Counted from the first letter of the stretch, positions 1 to 8,599 are shown. The stretch is 64,000 nt of DNA from JBOFBH01 sp051657715 (GCA_051657715.1 JBOFLF010000064.1:62001-126000); one strand, 5' to 3'. The notes: a model not told the origin generated them from the letters alone. Numbers and translations are program-made.

Positions 1-2
1 TG

Positions 3-644
3 ACGGGGCCAGAGCCGGACGTGCAGTGGGAGCGGTTTGTCGCCGCGCTGCGGCAGCTGATCGAGCGCTTCGGGGTCGATGTCACCGTGGGTCTGCACGG
101 GATCGGGATGGCGGTGCCGCACACCCGGCCGACGGGTGTCCTCGGTCACGCCACCCGCGCGGAGCTGGTGCCTGCTGGGGATCGGTGGTCCGGGCGCGTT
201 CAGATTCCGAGCTCAGCTGCGGCGTTGTTGGAGTTCCGGCTCGGGCAGTGGGGCCACGACGCGTTGGGCTTTGTCGTCCAGGTGCCGCATTATCTGGCTG
301 AGACTCCGTACCCAGACGCTGCGCTGGTGCTGTTGGACCGGCTGTCTGACGTCGCGCAGCTGACCGCTCCGCGGCAGGCGCTGGTCGATGCCGCGGAGCG
401 CACCCGAGAGATGGTGTCGACTCAGGTGTCCGGCTCCCCAGAGGTGGCCCAGGTGGTCGAGGCCTTGGAGCAGCAGTACGACGCCACGGTGCGTTCCGGA
501 GCACGACCCGGTCTGCTGCCGTCCGCGGACGCCGAGCTGCCGTCCGCGGATGAGCTCGGTGCCGAGGTGGAGCGCTTTCTCGCCGGCGAAGCCGGGGTCG
601 CGGAGAGCCTGGACGATCCGGAACCAGAGAATTCGGACGAGTGA
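3..644 (+). CDS. PAC2 family protein, 5'-truncated by window edge
   Basis: The frame is open to the left edge of the window. It begins with a Gly-Pro-Glu-Pro-Asp segment followed by Trp-Glu-Arg-Phe, a motif I associate with the PAC2 (proteasome-assembly-chaperone-like) family of actinobacteria, so the N-terminal part lies outside. A GTG at 21 could be read as a start but would cut this motif. What remains is about 213 residues, with a PAC2-like HGIGMAVPHTRP segment around residues 35-50 and a helical acidic tail. The family is linked by homology to proteasome assembly factors, but its role in bacteria is not established. The stop codon is followed within two bases by a strong hairpin, so the gene ends its transcription unit. 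The family call is from motif memory, not a search. Confidence 0.75.
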   Translation, partial: TGPEPDVQWERFVAALRQLIERFGVDVTVGLHGIGMAVPHTRPTGVLGHATRAELVPAGDRWSGRVQIPSSAAALLEFRLGQWGHDALGFVVQVPHYLAETPYPDAALVLLDRLSDVAQLTAPRQALVDAAERTREMVSTQVSGSPEVAQVVEALEQQYDATVRSGARPGLLPSADAELPSADELGAEVERFLAGEAGVAESLDDPEPENSDE

Positions 645-645
645 G

Positions 646-687
646 CGCTGCTGATCAGCCCGGAGTGCGCTGGGCTGATCAGCAGCG
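646..687 (+). terminator. Strong inverted repeat after the PAC2 gene
   Basis: A perfect 16-bp stem (646-661 with 672-687) encloses a 10-nt loop, starting one base after the stop codon. No U-run follows, as is common for high-GC actinobacterial terminators. It separates the PAC2 gene from the serA promoter. Confidence 0.75.
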
Positions 688-690
688 GTC

Positions 691-696
691 TAGGCT
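691..696 (+). promoter_or_regulatory. Putative -10 box (TAGGCT) for leaderless serA
   Basis: TAGGCT ends exactly 6 nt before the GTG start of serA and no Shine-Dalgarno precedes that start. The spacing fits transcription beginning at the start codon. This is inferred from position and from the same arrangement at other genes in the window. Confidence 0.55.
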
Positions 697-702
697 CCAG
701 GT

Positions 703-1899
703 GTGCGCGTCCTACTCCTAGAGAACATCCATCCGTTGGCTGTCGATCTGCTTCGGGCGGCCGGACACGAGGTCGACACCGAGCCCGGCGCCCTTGATGA
801 GCCCGCCTTGGTCGAGGCTCTGGACGGCGTCGATCTGCTGGGCATTCGGTCGGGAACGAACGTCACGGAGAAGGTGCTGGGGTCAGCTCCCCGGTTGCAG
901 GCGGTCGGGGCCTTCTGCATCGGTACCAATCAGATCGACGTGGATGCCGCCACGGGCCATGGCGTCGCGGTGTTCAACGCGCCGTACTCCAACACCCGGA
1001 GCGTGGTGGAGATCTCGGTCGGCGCGATCATCGCGCTCGCTCGGCGCCTGGTGGAGAAGACCACCGCGATGCATGCCGGAATCTGGGACAAGTCCGCGAA
1101 GGGGTCGCACGAGATCCGGGGGCGCACCCTCGGCATCGTCGGGTACGGCAACATCGGCTCCCAGCTGTCGGTGGTCGCCGAGGCCCTCGGCATGCGGGTG
1201 TTCTACTTCGACACCCAGGACCGGCTGGCAATGGGTAACGCTCAGCGGTGCGCCAGCTTGCAGGAGTTGCTGGAGTCGACGGAGGTGGTATCCCTCCATG
1301 TCGACGGCCGACCCAGCAATCACCATTTATTCGGTGAGCGGGAATTCGCCATGATGCGTCCGCGGTCGCTCTTCTTGAACATGTCCCGGGGGTTCGTGGT
1401 CGACACCGCGGCATTGCGCGGGCACGTGGAGTCGGGGCATATCGCTGGCGCGGCGATTGATGTCTTCCCCTCCGAGCCCAAGCGTCAGGGTGACCAGTTC
1501 GATTCCGAGCTTCGTGGGCTGCCGAACGTCATTCTCACCCCGCACGTGGGGGGCAGTACGCAGGAGGCGCAGCAGCACATCGGCCGGTTCGTGGCCGGCA
1601 AGCTGATCGGCTATGCGGCGGCCGGGGCGACGGCGTTGTCGGTGAACCTGCCTGACAGCGGTACCGGCGAGCTGACCGGGACGCATCGGCTGGCGCACAT
1701 GCACCGGAACGTTCCTGGAGTGCTGGCTGCGGTCAACGCGTTGTTCGCCGAGCATGGGGTCAACGTGGACGCGCAGAGCTTGACCACCCGCGGCGACGTC
1801 GGTTACTTAGTGACGGACGTGACGGCTCAGCTCACCGATCAGCTGATCGACCCGCTGCGGCGGATGCCGGAGACCATCCGGCTGCGGGTGTTGTCGTGA
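703..1899 (+). CDS. serA: D-3-phosphoglycerate dehydrogenase, ACT-domain type
   Basis: The enzyme oxidises 3-phosphoglycerate to 3-phosphohydroxypyruvate with NAD, the first step of serine synthesis. The 398 residues match the shorter E. coli-like SerA rather than the roughly 530-residue mycobacterial form. The NAD-binding motif GYGNIGSQ is at about 147-154. The catalytic triad is visible as Arg229 (in NMSRG), Glu258 (in FPSEP) and His281 (in TPHVGGST), with the usual spacing of 29 and 23 residues. A C-terminal ACT domain (about 325-398) suggests feedback by serine. The GTG start at 703 is chosen because MRVLLLENIHP matches the family N-terminus; it appears leaderless. Another serine-pathway gene, serB, lies far away at 57.8 kb. 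Confidence 0.95.
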   Translation: MRVLLLENIHPLAVDLLRAAGHEVDTEPGALDEPALVEALDGVDLLGIRSGTNVTEKVLGSAPRLQAVGAFCIGTNQIDVDAATGHGVAVFNAPYSNTRSVVEISVGAIIALARRLVEKTTAMHAGIWDKSAKGSHEIRGRTLGIVGYGNIGSQLSVVAEALGMRVFYFDTQDRLAMGNAQRCASLQELLESTEVVSLHVDGRPSNHHLFGEREFAMMRPRSLFLNMSRGFVVDTAALRGHVESGHIAGAAIDVFPSEPKRQGDQFDSELRGLPNVILTPHVGGSTQEAQQHIGRFVAGKLIGYAAAGATALSVNLPDSGTGELTGTHRLAHMHRNVPGVLAAVNALFAEHGVNVDAQSLTTRGDVGYLVTDVTAQLTDQLIDPLRRMPETIRLRVLS

Positions 1900-2008
1900 C
1901 GCTGGCCGCGTGACGGCGTACGGAAACTCGCAAAACGCCCTCCATCCCAACACCGGCAGCTGCACAGCGTGGCATACTCAACACGCTGCAGTTCGGATTC
2001 TTGCGTTG

Positions 2009-2047
2009 ATCGGCGGTGGCGGCGGCGGATCTGCCACCACCGCCGAT
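2009..2047 (+). terminator. GC-rich hairpin downstream of serA
   Basis: A 15-bp stem with one mismatch (2009-2023 with 2033-2047) and a 9-nt loop lies in the 256-bp gap between serA and the cold-shock gene. It could terminate serA or form part of the cold-shock mRNA leader; the sequence does not decide. I see no credible gene in this gap. Confidence 0.5.
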
Positions 2048-2155
2048 GTTCACGGGCATCGCTCGTCAGGGCCTCAGCTCCAACGTGGGGATGCATGACC
2101 GCGCACGACGTCGGCACGGTGCCGGCGGTATTACGTCCCCGGTGGAGGAGACGGC

Positions 2156-2359
2156 ATGGCACAGGGTTCGGTGAAGTGGTTCAACGCCGAAAAGGGGTAT
2201 GGATTCATCGAGCAGGATGGCGGCGGCTCGGATGTTTTCGTGCATTACTCGGCAATACAGACCCAGGGCTACCGAGCGTTGGACGAGAACCAGCGAGTCG
2301 AATTCGAGATCACTCAGGGTCCGAAGGGCCCGCAGGCGGAGAACGTCGTTCCGCTCTGA
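2156..2359 (+). CDS. Cold-shock domain protein, CspA family
   Basis: This is a single cold-shock domain of 67 residues, the usual length for the family. Both RNA-binding motifs are intact: RNP1 as KGYGFI (about 16-21) and RNP2 as VFVHYSAI (about 31-38). Such proteins bind single-stranded RNA or DNA and melt mRNA structure. The ATG at 2156 is preceded by GGAGGAG at 2143-2149. The gene is monocistronic, with a hairpin terminator just after it. A long structured region upstream would be consistent with leader-based control, but that is inference. Confidence 0.95.
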   Translation: MAQGSVKWFNAEKGYGFIEQDGGGSDVFVHYSAIQTQGYRALDENQRVEFEITQGPKGPQAENVVPL

Positions 2360-2382
2360 GTCTCCCATTCTTGCCAGTTGTG

Positions 2383-2417
2383 AAGACGGCCTCCGACTAT
2401 TAGACGGGGGCCGTCTT
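2383..2417 (+). terminator. Hairpin terminator of the cold-shock gene
   Basis: A perfect 9-bp inverted repeat (AAGACGGCC at 2383-2391 and GGCCGTCTT at 2409-2417) ends in TT, 24 nt after the stop codon. It has the form of an intrinsic terminator. Confidence 0.7.
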
Positions 2418-2491
2418 GGGTCAGCTCACCCAGCGCCGTAGCAAGAACGAGCCGGCGCGCGCGACCGTGCAGCTCGTGGCACGCTCGGTTC

Positions 2492-2977
2492 ATGACTGGA
2501 CCAGATCGCGAAGTCGACAGCAGCGGAGTCTTCAGCGTCGATGATGAGGATCAGCCCGGCGCCGAGGACGTCCTCGACGACCGTGGGTTGACCGACCCGC
2601 TCGATGAGGGGTATAGCCCGCCGGAACGTCCGCGCGGGGTCGAGGCGTTTGGCACGACGTTCGAGGAAGCGCGTCGAGGCGAGACCATGGACCAGCGGTT
2701 GGCCCAAGAGGAGCCGGACCTGGTTGCGGGCGATCCATCAGGAGAGCTGCTTACCGACGATCCCGACGAAAACCCTGATGTGGCTCTGGGTATCGACCCG
2801 GCTGATGATTGGAGTGGCGGCGAGGTCGGCTACGAGCGGGCCGGTCGATTGGTCGACCCTGACGAGGGGGTCCGATCCGATACTGAGGACGCTTTGGTCG
2901 GGGAGGACGTCGGCATCGATGGTGCCGCGGCTTCCGCGGAGGAGGCCGCGATGCATGTCGTTGATGAGCGGTCATAG
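2492..2977 (+). CDS. DUF5709 family protein
   Basis: This is a 161-residue, very acidic and probably disordered protein. The segments LDDRGLTDPLDEGYSPPERP (about 28-47), the repeated Asp/Glu blocks, and the C-terminal DVGIDGAAASAEEAAMHVV match the DUF5709 family as I remember it, which is confined to actinobacteria. Its function is unknown. It has no signal peptide or membrane segment. The ATG at 2492 has no obvious ribosome binding site. The following small gene starts 46 bp downstream on the same strand, so co-transcription is possible. Confidence 0.8.
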   Translation: MTGPDREVDSSGVFSVDDEDQPGAEDVLDDRGLTDPLDEGYSPPERPRGVEAFGTTFEEARRGETMDQRLAQEEPDLVAGDPSGELLTDDPDENPDVALGIDPADDWSGGEVGYERAGRLVDPDEGVRSDTEDALVGEDVGIDGAAASAEEAAMHVVDERS

Positions 2978-3023
2978 CGGGCTGTGGTGACATCAGCGGA
3001 ACGGCAAGTAGACGGAGGTTGTG

Positions 3024-3224
3024 ATGGCGTCGTTGTTCGATCGGGTGGCGCGACTCGCCCGGAACCCCAAGAATCAGCAGATGATCGACCGGATCAGCGG
3101 CCAGGCGCAGCGAATGGCCAACGATCCGAAGACTCGCGCGAAGATTGAGCAAAAGGTTCAGCGGGTCCAGTCGGAGATCGCGAAACGGCGCGGCGGCGGT
3201 GGTTCCACTGGACGGCGTACGTGA
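3024..3224 (+). CDS. Small basic conserved-looking protein, function unknown
   Basis: This encodes 66 residues, largely amphipathic helix with many Arg, Lys and Gln and a Gly/Arg-rich tail. I do not recognise a family. A GTG at 3021 immediately precedes the ATG, but the Shine-Dalgarno GGAGG at 3014-3018 is 5 nt from ATG 3024 and only 2 nt from the GTG, so ATG 3024 is preferred. Codon usage is in keeping with neighbours and the ribosome site is good, so I regard it as real. Its high positive charge would suit nucleic-acid or membrane binding, which is only inference. Confidence 0.6.
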   Translation: MASLFDRVARLARNPKNQQMIDRISGQAQRMANDPKTRAKIEQKVQRVQSEIAKRRGGGGSTGRRT

Positions 3225-3351
3225 TCGTAGGTTCGTCAACGGGGGTCTGAGGCGGTGCGATGACGCGCCACGCCCGTCCGCTGGACGGCATGGTCGAGGA
3301 CCAGTCACACTTGCTACGGCACCGTAACCTACGGCGACGTCAGGTGGATTC

Positions 3352-4290
3352 ATGGCCGAAGAACTGACCCAGCTTCAACTGCTGCGCGAGTTGGAGCCGG
3401 TGGTGGAGCGAGAACTGGAGCGGCATCTGTCCGCTGCCAAGGAGTGGTTCCCGCACGAGTACGTCCCGTGGAGCGAAGGCACCGACTTCGATGGCCCGTT
3501 GGGCGGAGTGGCATGGGATCCGGAGCAGTCCCGGGTCAGTCCCGTCGCCCGGACCGCCCTGGTGGTCAACCTGTTGACCGAGGACAACCTGCCGAGCTAC
3601 CACCGGGAGATCTCGACGACGTTCAGCCGGGACGGTGCCTGGGGTACCTGGGTCGATCGGTGGACTGCGGAGGAGGGCCGCCACGGCATCGCGTTGCGCG
3701 ACTATCTCCTGGTGACTCGTGCGGTAGACCCGGTGCAGTTGGAGCGCGAGCGCATGCAGCACATGGGCGGCGGATTCGATAACCAACACGACGAGATGCT
3801 CCGGTCGGTTGCCTACGTCTCGTTTCAGGAGCTGGCCACCCGCATCTCACATCGCAACACCGGTCGGTTCACTCAGGATCCGGCATGCGAGCAGTTGCTC
3901 GCCCGGATCGCCCAGGATGAGAACCTGCACATGGTCTTCTACCGCAACCTGTTGCAGGCTGCGCTGGACCTGGCACCCGACCAGACGTTGCAGGCGATCC
4001 GAGACGTGGTCGCCGAGTTCCAGATGCCCGGCCACACCATCCAGGACTTCGGCCGTCGGTCCGTGCAAGTTGCCATGGCCGGCATCTACGACCTGCGGAT
4101 CCACCGCGACGAGGTGCTCGCCCCGGTGCTCCGCCACTGGCGGGTGTGGGATCGCGGCGGGTTGGGCGCTGATGGTGAGAAGGCACTTGAGGAGCTGGAC
4201 GCTCACCTGGCCGAGCTGGAGCAGCAGGCGAATCGTTTCGAGGACAAGCGTGAGACCTACCGAGCCCGCCAGGCTGCACGCGCCAGCTAG
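3352..4290 (+). CDS. Acyl-ACP desaturase (ferritin-like diiron, DesA family)
   Basis: This soluble desaturase puts a double bond into acyl-ACP fatty acids. The 312 residues fit the actinobacterial DesA1/DesA2 size. Diiron ligands are visible as EEGRHG (Glu107-Glu108, His111) and DENLHMVF (Asp189, Glu190, His193). The first motif departs slightly from the EENRHG I expect. The ATG at 3352 has AGGTGG about 4 nt upstream, and a TAACCT that may be a -10 box lies near 3327. The gene converges on sufE and shares the CTAG at 4287-4290 with it, so both stop codons overlap on opposite strands. Confidence 0.9.
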   Translation: MAEELTQLQLLRELEPVVERELERHLSAAKEWFPHEYVPWSEGTDFDGPLGGVAWDPEQSRVSPVARTALVVNLLTEDNLPSYHREISTTFSRDGAWGTWVDRWTAEEGRHGIALRDYLLVTRAVDPVQLERERMQHMGGGFDNQHDEMLRSVAYVSFQELATRISHRNTGRFTQDPACEQLLARIAQDENLHMVFYRNLLQAALDLAPDQTLQAIRDVVAEFQMPGHTIQDFGRRSVQVAMAGIYDLRIHRDEVLAPVLRHWRVWDRGGLGADGEKALEELDAHLAELEQQANRFEDKRETYRARQAARAS

Positions 4291-4808
4291 AGCTGCACGC
4301 CGGGGGCAGCGCGGACCTGACGCTGGATCCGGGACAGCATCGCCACCATGCCGCGCAGCCGAAGCGGGCTGACCGCTTGAGCGAGGCCGAAGCGGTACGG
4401 CGCATCAGGTGGGACGGCCAGCACCTCCTCGACGGTCAACCCATCGAGGCCGGTCCGCAGGATGCCGGCGAACCCGCGGGTGGTCGGGGCCTGCGGCGGC
4501 GCGTCGAAGAAGACGTGCACCATGTGGCCGTCGTCCACCTCGACGGCGAGGAACAGCGGCGACTGGCACTCGTGGACCTGCTCCATCGCGTCCCGGTGAC
4601 CGTGGTAGCGCTCGGGCAGTGCGGGTAGCTCGTCGCTGAGTTCCAGCAGCAGCTGCAGTCGTTCCGCCTCGGGCAGGCTGGTGAAGTCCTCAGCCAGGTC
4701 GGCCATCGCCGGGGGCAGCGGCCGGGCAAGCCTCGCCGGGGTGGCGGCGCCGGCCTGAGTGGTCGCCGGGGCATCGACAGCTGGCTCCTGACCGGCGGTC
4801 CCGGTCAC
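4287..4808 (-). CDS. SufE family protein
   Basis: SufE proteins accept persulfide sulfur from cysteine desulfurases and stimulate Fe-S cluster assembly. Recognisable features are the N-terminal helix SLPEAERLQLLLELSDELPALP, the central HECQSPLFL segment with the candidate sulfur-accepting Cys, and the C-terminal LRLRGMVAMLSRIQRQV helix. The GTG start at 4808 overlaps the stop of the sulfurtransferase gene in a GTGA, so the two are translationally coupled; upstream in-frame codons belong to the shadow of that gene. The same pair, sulfurtransferase then SufE-like, occurs at Rv3283-Rv3284 in M. tuberculosis, which suggests joint work in sulfur transfer. Confidence 0.88.
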   Translation of the reverse strand: MTGTAGQEPAVDAPATTQAGAATPARLARPLPPAMADLAEDFTSLPEAERLQLLLELSDELPALPERYHGHRDAMEQVHECQSPLFLAVEVDDGHMVHVFFDAPPQAPTTRGFAGILRTGLDGLTVEEVLAVPPDAPYRFGLAQAVSPLRLRGMVAMLSRIQRQVRAAPGVQL

Positions 4809-5764
4809 GGTGACCCCGCAGAGCTGGCCTGCGCGGTGTCGGTGGTCGGCGCCGCCCACTCTGGATTGCTCGTCGATCCTGCAGGGCGCTGCGGGCCGGT
4901 CCTGATCGGCACCCGGACGGTGTTGCCCCACTCGGTCCAGGACCCGTCGTAGTTGCGGACCTGCTCGAAGCCGAGCAGGTGAGTCAGGACAAACCAGGTG
5001 TGCGACGACCGTTCGCCGATCCGGCAGTAGGCGATCACCTCGTCGGTCGGGTTGAGGCCCTTCTCACCGGAATAGATGGCCTCGAGCTCGGCACGCGCAC
5101 GGAACGTGGCATCACCGGCGACAGCCCGAGCCCACGGCACGCTGAGCGCGCCGGGGATGTGCCCGCCGCGCACCGCACCCTCCTGCGGGTAGTCCGGCAT
5201 GTGCAGCAGCTCACCGGTGAACTCGCCGGGGGAGCGGACGTCGACCAGCGGACGGCCGAGGTGCGCCAGGACGTCGTCCTTGAACGCTCGGATCTGCCGG
5301 TCGTCTCGTTCGACAACCGGGTACTCGACCGGGGTCGGGGTCACCGCGTCACGGGTCAGCTGGCGGCCCTGCGCGATCCACGCGTCCCGGCCACCGTCCA
5401 TCAGCCGTACATCCGGGTGGCCGAACAACGAGAAGACCCACAACGCGTAGGCAGCCCACCAGTTGTTCTTATCGCCGTAGACGACGATGGTGGTGTCCCG
5501 GCTGATCCCGCGGGAGCCCATCACCTCGGCGAACCGGGCACCGTCCACGTAGTCCCGGGTCACCGGATCGTTGAGGTCGGTGTGCCAGTCCACTTTGACC
5601 GCCCCGGGGATGTGCCCGCTGTCGTAGAGCAGCACGTCCTCATCGGACTCCACCACGACAAGACCCGGTTCGCCCAGGTGATCGGCCAGCCAGGTGGTGG
5701 TGACCAACCGCTCGGGGTGGGCGTACTCGGCAAGTTTGGCGTCCGGGTCACCGGGCATGGGCAC
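4805..5764 (-). CDS. sseA: Thiosulfate/3-mercaptopyruvate sulfurtransferase (rhodanese)
   Basis: This is a two-domain rhodanese of 319 residues. The N-terminal domain lacks the active-site Cys, and the C-terminal domain carries it at about residue 247 in CRIGERSSH. It transfers sulfur from thiosulfate or mercaptopyruvate to thiophilic acceptors. Two starts are possible: GTG 5764, with GGAGG 5 nt upstream, and ATG 5758, with the same site 11 nt away. The GTG has better spacing; the ATG gives the cleaner family N-terminus. A 13-bp palindrome (TGACG-tgt-CGTCA, 5794-5806) lies in the leader. The stop overlaps the start of sufE. Confidence 0.92.
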   Translation of the reverse strand: MPMPGDPDAKLAEYAHPERLVTTTWLADHLGEPGLVVVESDEDVLLYDSGHIPGAVKVDWHTDLNDPVTRDYVDGARFAEVMGSRGISRDTTIVVYGDKNNWWAAYALWVFSLFGHPDVRLMDGGRDAWIAQGRQLTRDAVTPTPVEYPVVERDDRQIRAFKDDVLAHLGRPLVDVRSPGEFTGELLHMPDYPQEGAVRGGHIPGALSVPWARAVAGDATFRARAELEAIYSGEKGLNPTDEVIAYCRIGERSSHTWFVLTHLLGFEQVRNYDGSWTEWGNTVRVPIRTGPQRPAGSTSNPEWAAPTTDTAQASSAGSP

Positions 5765-5924
5765 AGCGGCCTCCAGGTTGTGGAGTGGTCAGATGACGTG
5801 TCGTCACGGGCAACGCCCTCAACAGGCCGAATGATGCCCGAACACGCCCTTGGCCACGACACCGGGCGAAGGACCATGACACCGGTGCGCGTTCTCGGCT
5901 GAGGCTGCGTCGAGGTGTCGCCGA

Positions 5925-7577
5925 TCACGGCGAGGGACCGAAGAACGCGCGGACCGCTGCCACCGTGTCGGCATCGACCACCGACTTGTCCGGCCGATAC
6001 CGCAGGACCCGGGCGAAGCGTAGGGCGATCCCAGCGGGGTACCGGGGCGATGCCTGGACCCCGTCGATCGCGATCTCGACCACCAGCTCGGGGCGCACCG
6101 GCACCTGCCAGTGATCCGTTGGACCGGTCGCCCGAGCGCTGAGCTGGTCGGTCTGCCAGCGCAGGAGCTCGTCGGTCAAACCCTTGAAGGTCTTGCCCAG
6201 CATGACGAACCCGCCTGGTGGCCCGAAGTCCCCGTCCGGGTCGCGCGCCCCCAGATGGAGGTTCGACAACCAGCCGGCGCGGCGGCCATGCCCCCACTCG
6301 GCCGCGAGCACCACCAGGTCGAGGGTGTGCACCGGTTTGACCTTGAGCCAGCCCGCCCCCCGGCGACCCATGGCATACGTCGTGTCCAAGCCCTTGACCA
6401 CGACACCCTCGTGCCCGCGGGCCAACGCGTCCGCGGCGAAGCGGTGGGCATCCTGGAGCGAGGCCGGGTCACTCGGGTCGGCTACCACCTGCGGTACCAG
6501 GTGTCGACCGGCGACCTCCTCGAGCGCTGAGCGTCGATCCCGCAGCGTCCACCCGGTGAGGTTCTCGCCGTCCCGATGCACGATGTCGAAGAGGAAGACC
6601 GTCAACGGTGTCATCTGGTCTGACGTCGATCGATCCGTCCCAGATGCTGCCGCCGATACCCGGGTCGCCACTCGGGCCGCAGTCTGCTGGAACGGACGCG
6701 GGCGTCCGTCCGGGTGGAGTGCGATGACCTCACCGTCCACGACCAGGGAGCGCACCGGCAGCTCGCGAGCCGCCTGCACCACCTCGGGAACTCGGCTGGT
6801 GATCTCGTCGAGCGTCCGGGTGAACACCTGGACGTCGTCGCCGTCCCGATGCACCTGGATGCGCACGCCGTCCAGCTTCCACTCCACGGCGGCCGGGCCG
6901 GTCTTGCTGGTCGCGGCGGTCAGGTCGGTCGCTGAGCCGGCCAGCATCGGGGCCAGTGGGCGACCGACTCGGACGGTAAAACCTCGCACCTCGTCCCGGC
7001 CCTGGAGCAGCCCGGCCACCGCGACCTCGCCGATCGACCCGCTCAAGGTGACCGCCCGCCGGACCTCGTCGATCGGGATCCCGCAGGCACGCGCCACCGC
7101 CTCCAGGACGACGCCCTGCTGGGCACCCTGCCGCAGCTCGCCGGTGATCAGCCCGCGCAGGAAGGCGATCTCAGCAGCGCTGGCACGGGTCAGCACCTCG
7201 CGCAGCATGACCCGGCGACGGTTGCCGGACCCGGTGCCGGACGTGGTGGCGATCCGCTGGAGCGCCTCGTCCACCTCCACCACAGTCAGAGGCTGCACCG
7301 CTTGGTCGGGTGCGGCTGGGATGTCTCTCGCGGCTGGGACGTCTCCCGCAGGTGGTTTCTCTGTGGCAGCGGCGACATCGCGCACGGTGGCCCAGCCGAG
7401 CCCCGTCCGGCGTTGCCGAAGCTCCCCACGGAGGTAGGCCACGACGATCGTCACCACCTGCGGGTCGGCCGAGGTGGCTGCCTGTCGCAAGCACTCGGCC
7501 ACCCGCGCGACCTTCGCCCGCCTCCCAGGGGTGACGGCCACCGCAGCGCTCACCTGGGTCACCTCGTCGAACAGCAC
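5925..7577 (-). CDS. ligB: ATP-dependent DNA ligase, LigB type
   Basis: This is an ATP-dependent ligase of 550 residues, somewhat longer than the roughly 507-residue mycobacterial LigB. The N-terminal DNA-binding domain begins MLFDEVTQVSAAVAVTPGRRAKVARVAECL, matching LigB. The nucleotidyltransferase motif I is EWKLDGVRIQVH, with the lysine that becomes adenylated at about residue 234. The later motif VVVKGLDTTYAMGRRGAGWLKVK and an OB-fold follow. An Ala/Pro-rich insert (about 70-95) looks like a linker. LigB is a non-essential ligase alongside NAD-dependent LigA and probably serves repair. The GTG start is at 7577; GACAAT 6 nt upstream might be a leaderless -10 box, but it is weak. Confidence 0.92.
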   Translation of the reverse strand: MLFDEVTQVSAAVAVTPGRRAKVARVAECLRQAATSADPQVVTIVVAYLRGELRQRRTGLGWATVRDVAAATEKPPAGDVPAARDIPAAPDQAVQPLTVVEVDEALQRIATTSGTGSGNRRRVMLREVLTRASAAEIAFLRGLITGELRQGAQQGVVLEAVARACGIPIDEVRRAVTLSGSIGEVAVAGLLQGRDEVRGFTVRVGRPLAPMLAGSATDLTAATSKTGPAAVEWKLDGVRIQVHRDGDDVQVFTRTLDEITSRVPEVVQAARELPVRSLVVDGEVIALHPDGRPRPFQQTAARVATRVSAAASGTDRSTSDQMTPLTVFLFDIVHRDGENLTGWTLRDRRSALEEVAGRHLVPQVVADPSDPASLQDAHRFAADALARGHEGVVVKGLDTTYAMGRRGAGWLKVKPVHTLDLVVLAAEWGHGRRAGWLSNLHLGARDPDGDFGPPGGFVMLGKTFKGLTDELLRWQTDQLSARATGPTDHWQVPVRPELVVEIAIDGVQASPRYPAGIALRFARVLRYRPDKSVVDADTVAAVRAFFGPSP

Positions 7578-7772
7578 CTGCGCATTGTCTGCCCTGCCAC
7601 CGACATCGGTCCGTCGTGCTGCGCTGGCGTGCGGCAGCGGGCATCATCATGGGTCGGGATAGCGTTTGTTCACCGCGGTGTTCCGACCAGTGATGCTGAC
7701 CACCGCCAGCCAGCCGTGGTCAGCATCGTGATCAGCCAAACCAGGGCGAGCCTGGGACGAGTGGAGCACACC

Positions 7773-8468
7773 ATGGCCGACGAGCAGGCCCCGGACAGCG
7801 ACGATCTCACGGGTCTGGCGGCACACGCCGGGGCCGTGGTGGAGCGGCTCCTCGAGGTGGGGATCGACGGCCGCGGTCGGTTCGCCTCCGCACAGACGGT
7901 CGCGGACGGTGCCCTGAGCGGACATGGTGACGCCGAGCTCGCGATCGACGCGGTCGTGCGGACACACACCCGGTTGGCGGCGGCTGGCGGGTTCGTCACC
8001 GGCATCGGCGGCTTCGTCACGTTGCCGGTGGCGCTGCCGGCGAACGTCATCGAGTTCTACACCGTGGCGACCCGGATGGTCGCCGCCGTTGCCTGCCTGC
8101 GCGGGTACGACCTGCGCCAGCCCGGAGTCCGTGAGGCTGTGGTCTTGACTTTGGTCGGTGCGGATGCGGACGACCTGTTGCGCCGGGCGGGCTTTGGTGC
8201 TCCGGGCCGGTTGGCGCAGCTCGCCGCGCAGCGATTGCCTGGCCCGGCGGTGGTCGTGCTCAACAAGGGCATCGGCTTCCGCCTCGTGAGTCGAGTGGGT
8301 CGGGCAGCGCTGCCCCGGTTCGGCAAGGGTGTGCCAGTGGTCGGCGGGGTGATCGGGGCTGGTGTGGACGTCTTCCTGCTTCGCCGGATCGCCGATCACG
8401 CTCGCCGAGAGTTCCCGCATGCCGCGACGGCGATCGGACGGTCGGTCGACGACATGTCTCAGGAGTGA
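7773..8468 (+). CDS. EcsC family protein
   Basis: This 231-residue protein is assigned to the EcsC family from its Gly/Ala-rich core (AAAGGFVTGIGGFVTLPVALPANVIEFYTVATRMVAAVA) and the C-terminal VPVVGGVIGAGVDVFLLRRIADHARREFP. The family is widespread but poorly defined; in Bacillus the name derives from an ABC-transporter operon. Hydrophobic helices at about 70-110 and 180-205 suggest membrane association. The ATG at 7773 is preceded by GGAG. The frame is open far upstream, but that part is antisense to ligB and has no family similarity. A 16-bp imperfect tandem duplication follows directly after the stop. Confidence 0.75.
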   Translation: MADEQAPDSDDLTGLAAHAGAVVERLLEVGIDGRGRFASAQTVADGALSGHGDAELAIDAVVRTHTRLAAAGGFVTGIGGFVTLPVALPANVIEFYTVATRMVAAVACLRGYDLRQPGVREAVVLTLVGADADDLLRRAGFGAPGRLAQLAAQRLPGPAVVVLNKGIGFRLVSRVGRAALPRFGKGVPVVGGVIGAGVDVFLLRRIADHARREFPHAATAIGRSVDDMSQE

Positions 8469-8500
8469 CGGTGTCACATGAATACGGTGTCGCATGAATG
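8469..8500. repeat. 16-bp imperfect tandem duplication after EcsC gene
   Basis: Two 16-bp units (8469-8484 and 8485-8500) differ at two positions and begin on the base after the stop codon. It is one of several short tandem duplications placed at gene ends in this window. Confidence 0.7.
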
Positions 8501-8599
8501 ATGGGCCGGGCGCTGTCGGTGGTGCCACCGGTCGTGATGGCTGGCTTGGGTGACGTCCGAGCTATGTGATAACTGGGCTGTCTGATGGAGGTGACAGAC

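Noticed and set aside
1910..2098. Small gene between serA and the cold-shock gene
   Set aside because: It is driven by a GC-rich inverted repeat, has no ribosome site and its translation has no recognisable feature.
7302..7772. N-terminal extension of the EcsC protein
   Set aside because: The frame is open upstream but antisense to ligB, and the family N-terminus starts at ATG 7773 with a ribosome site.
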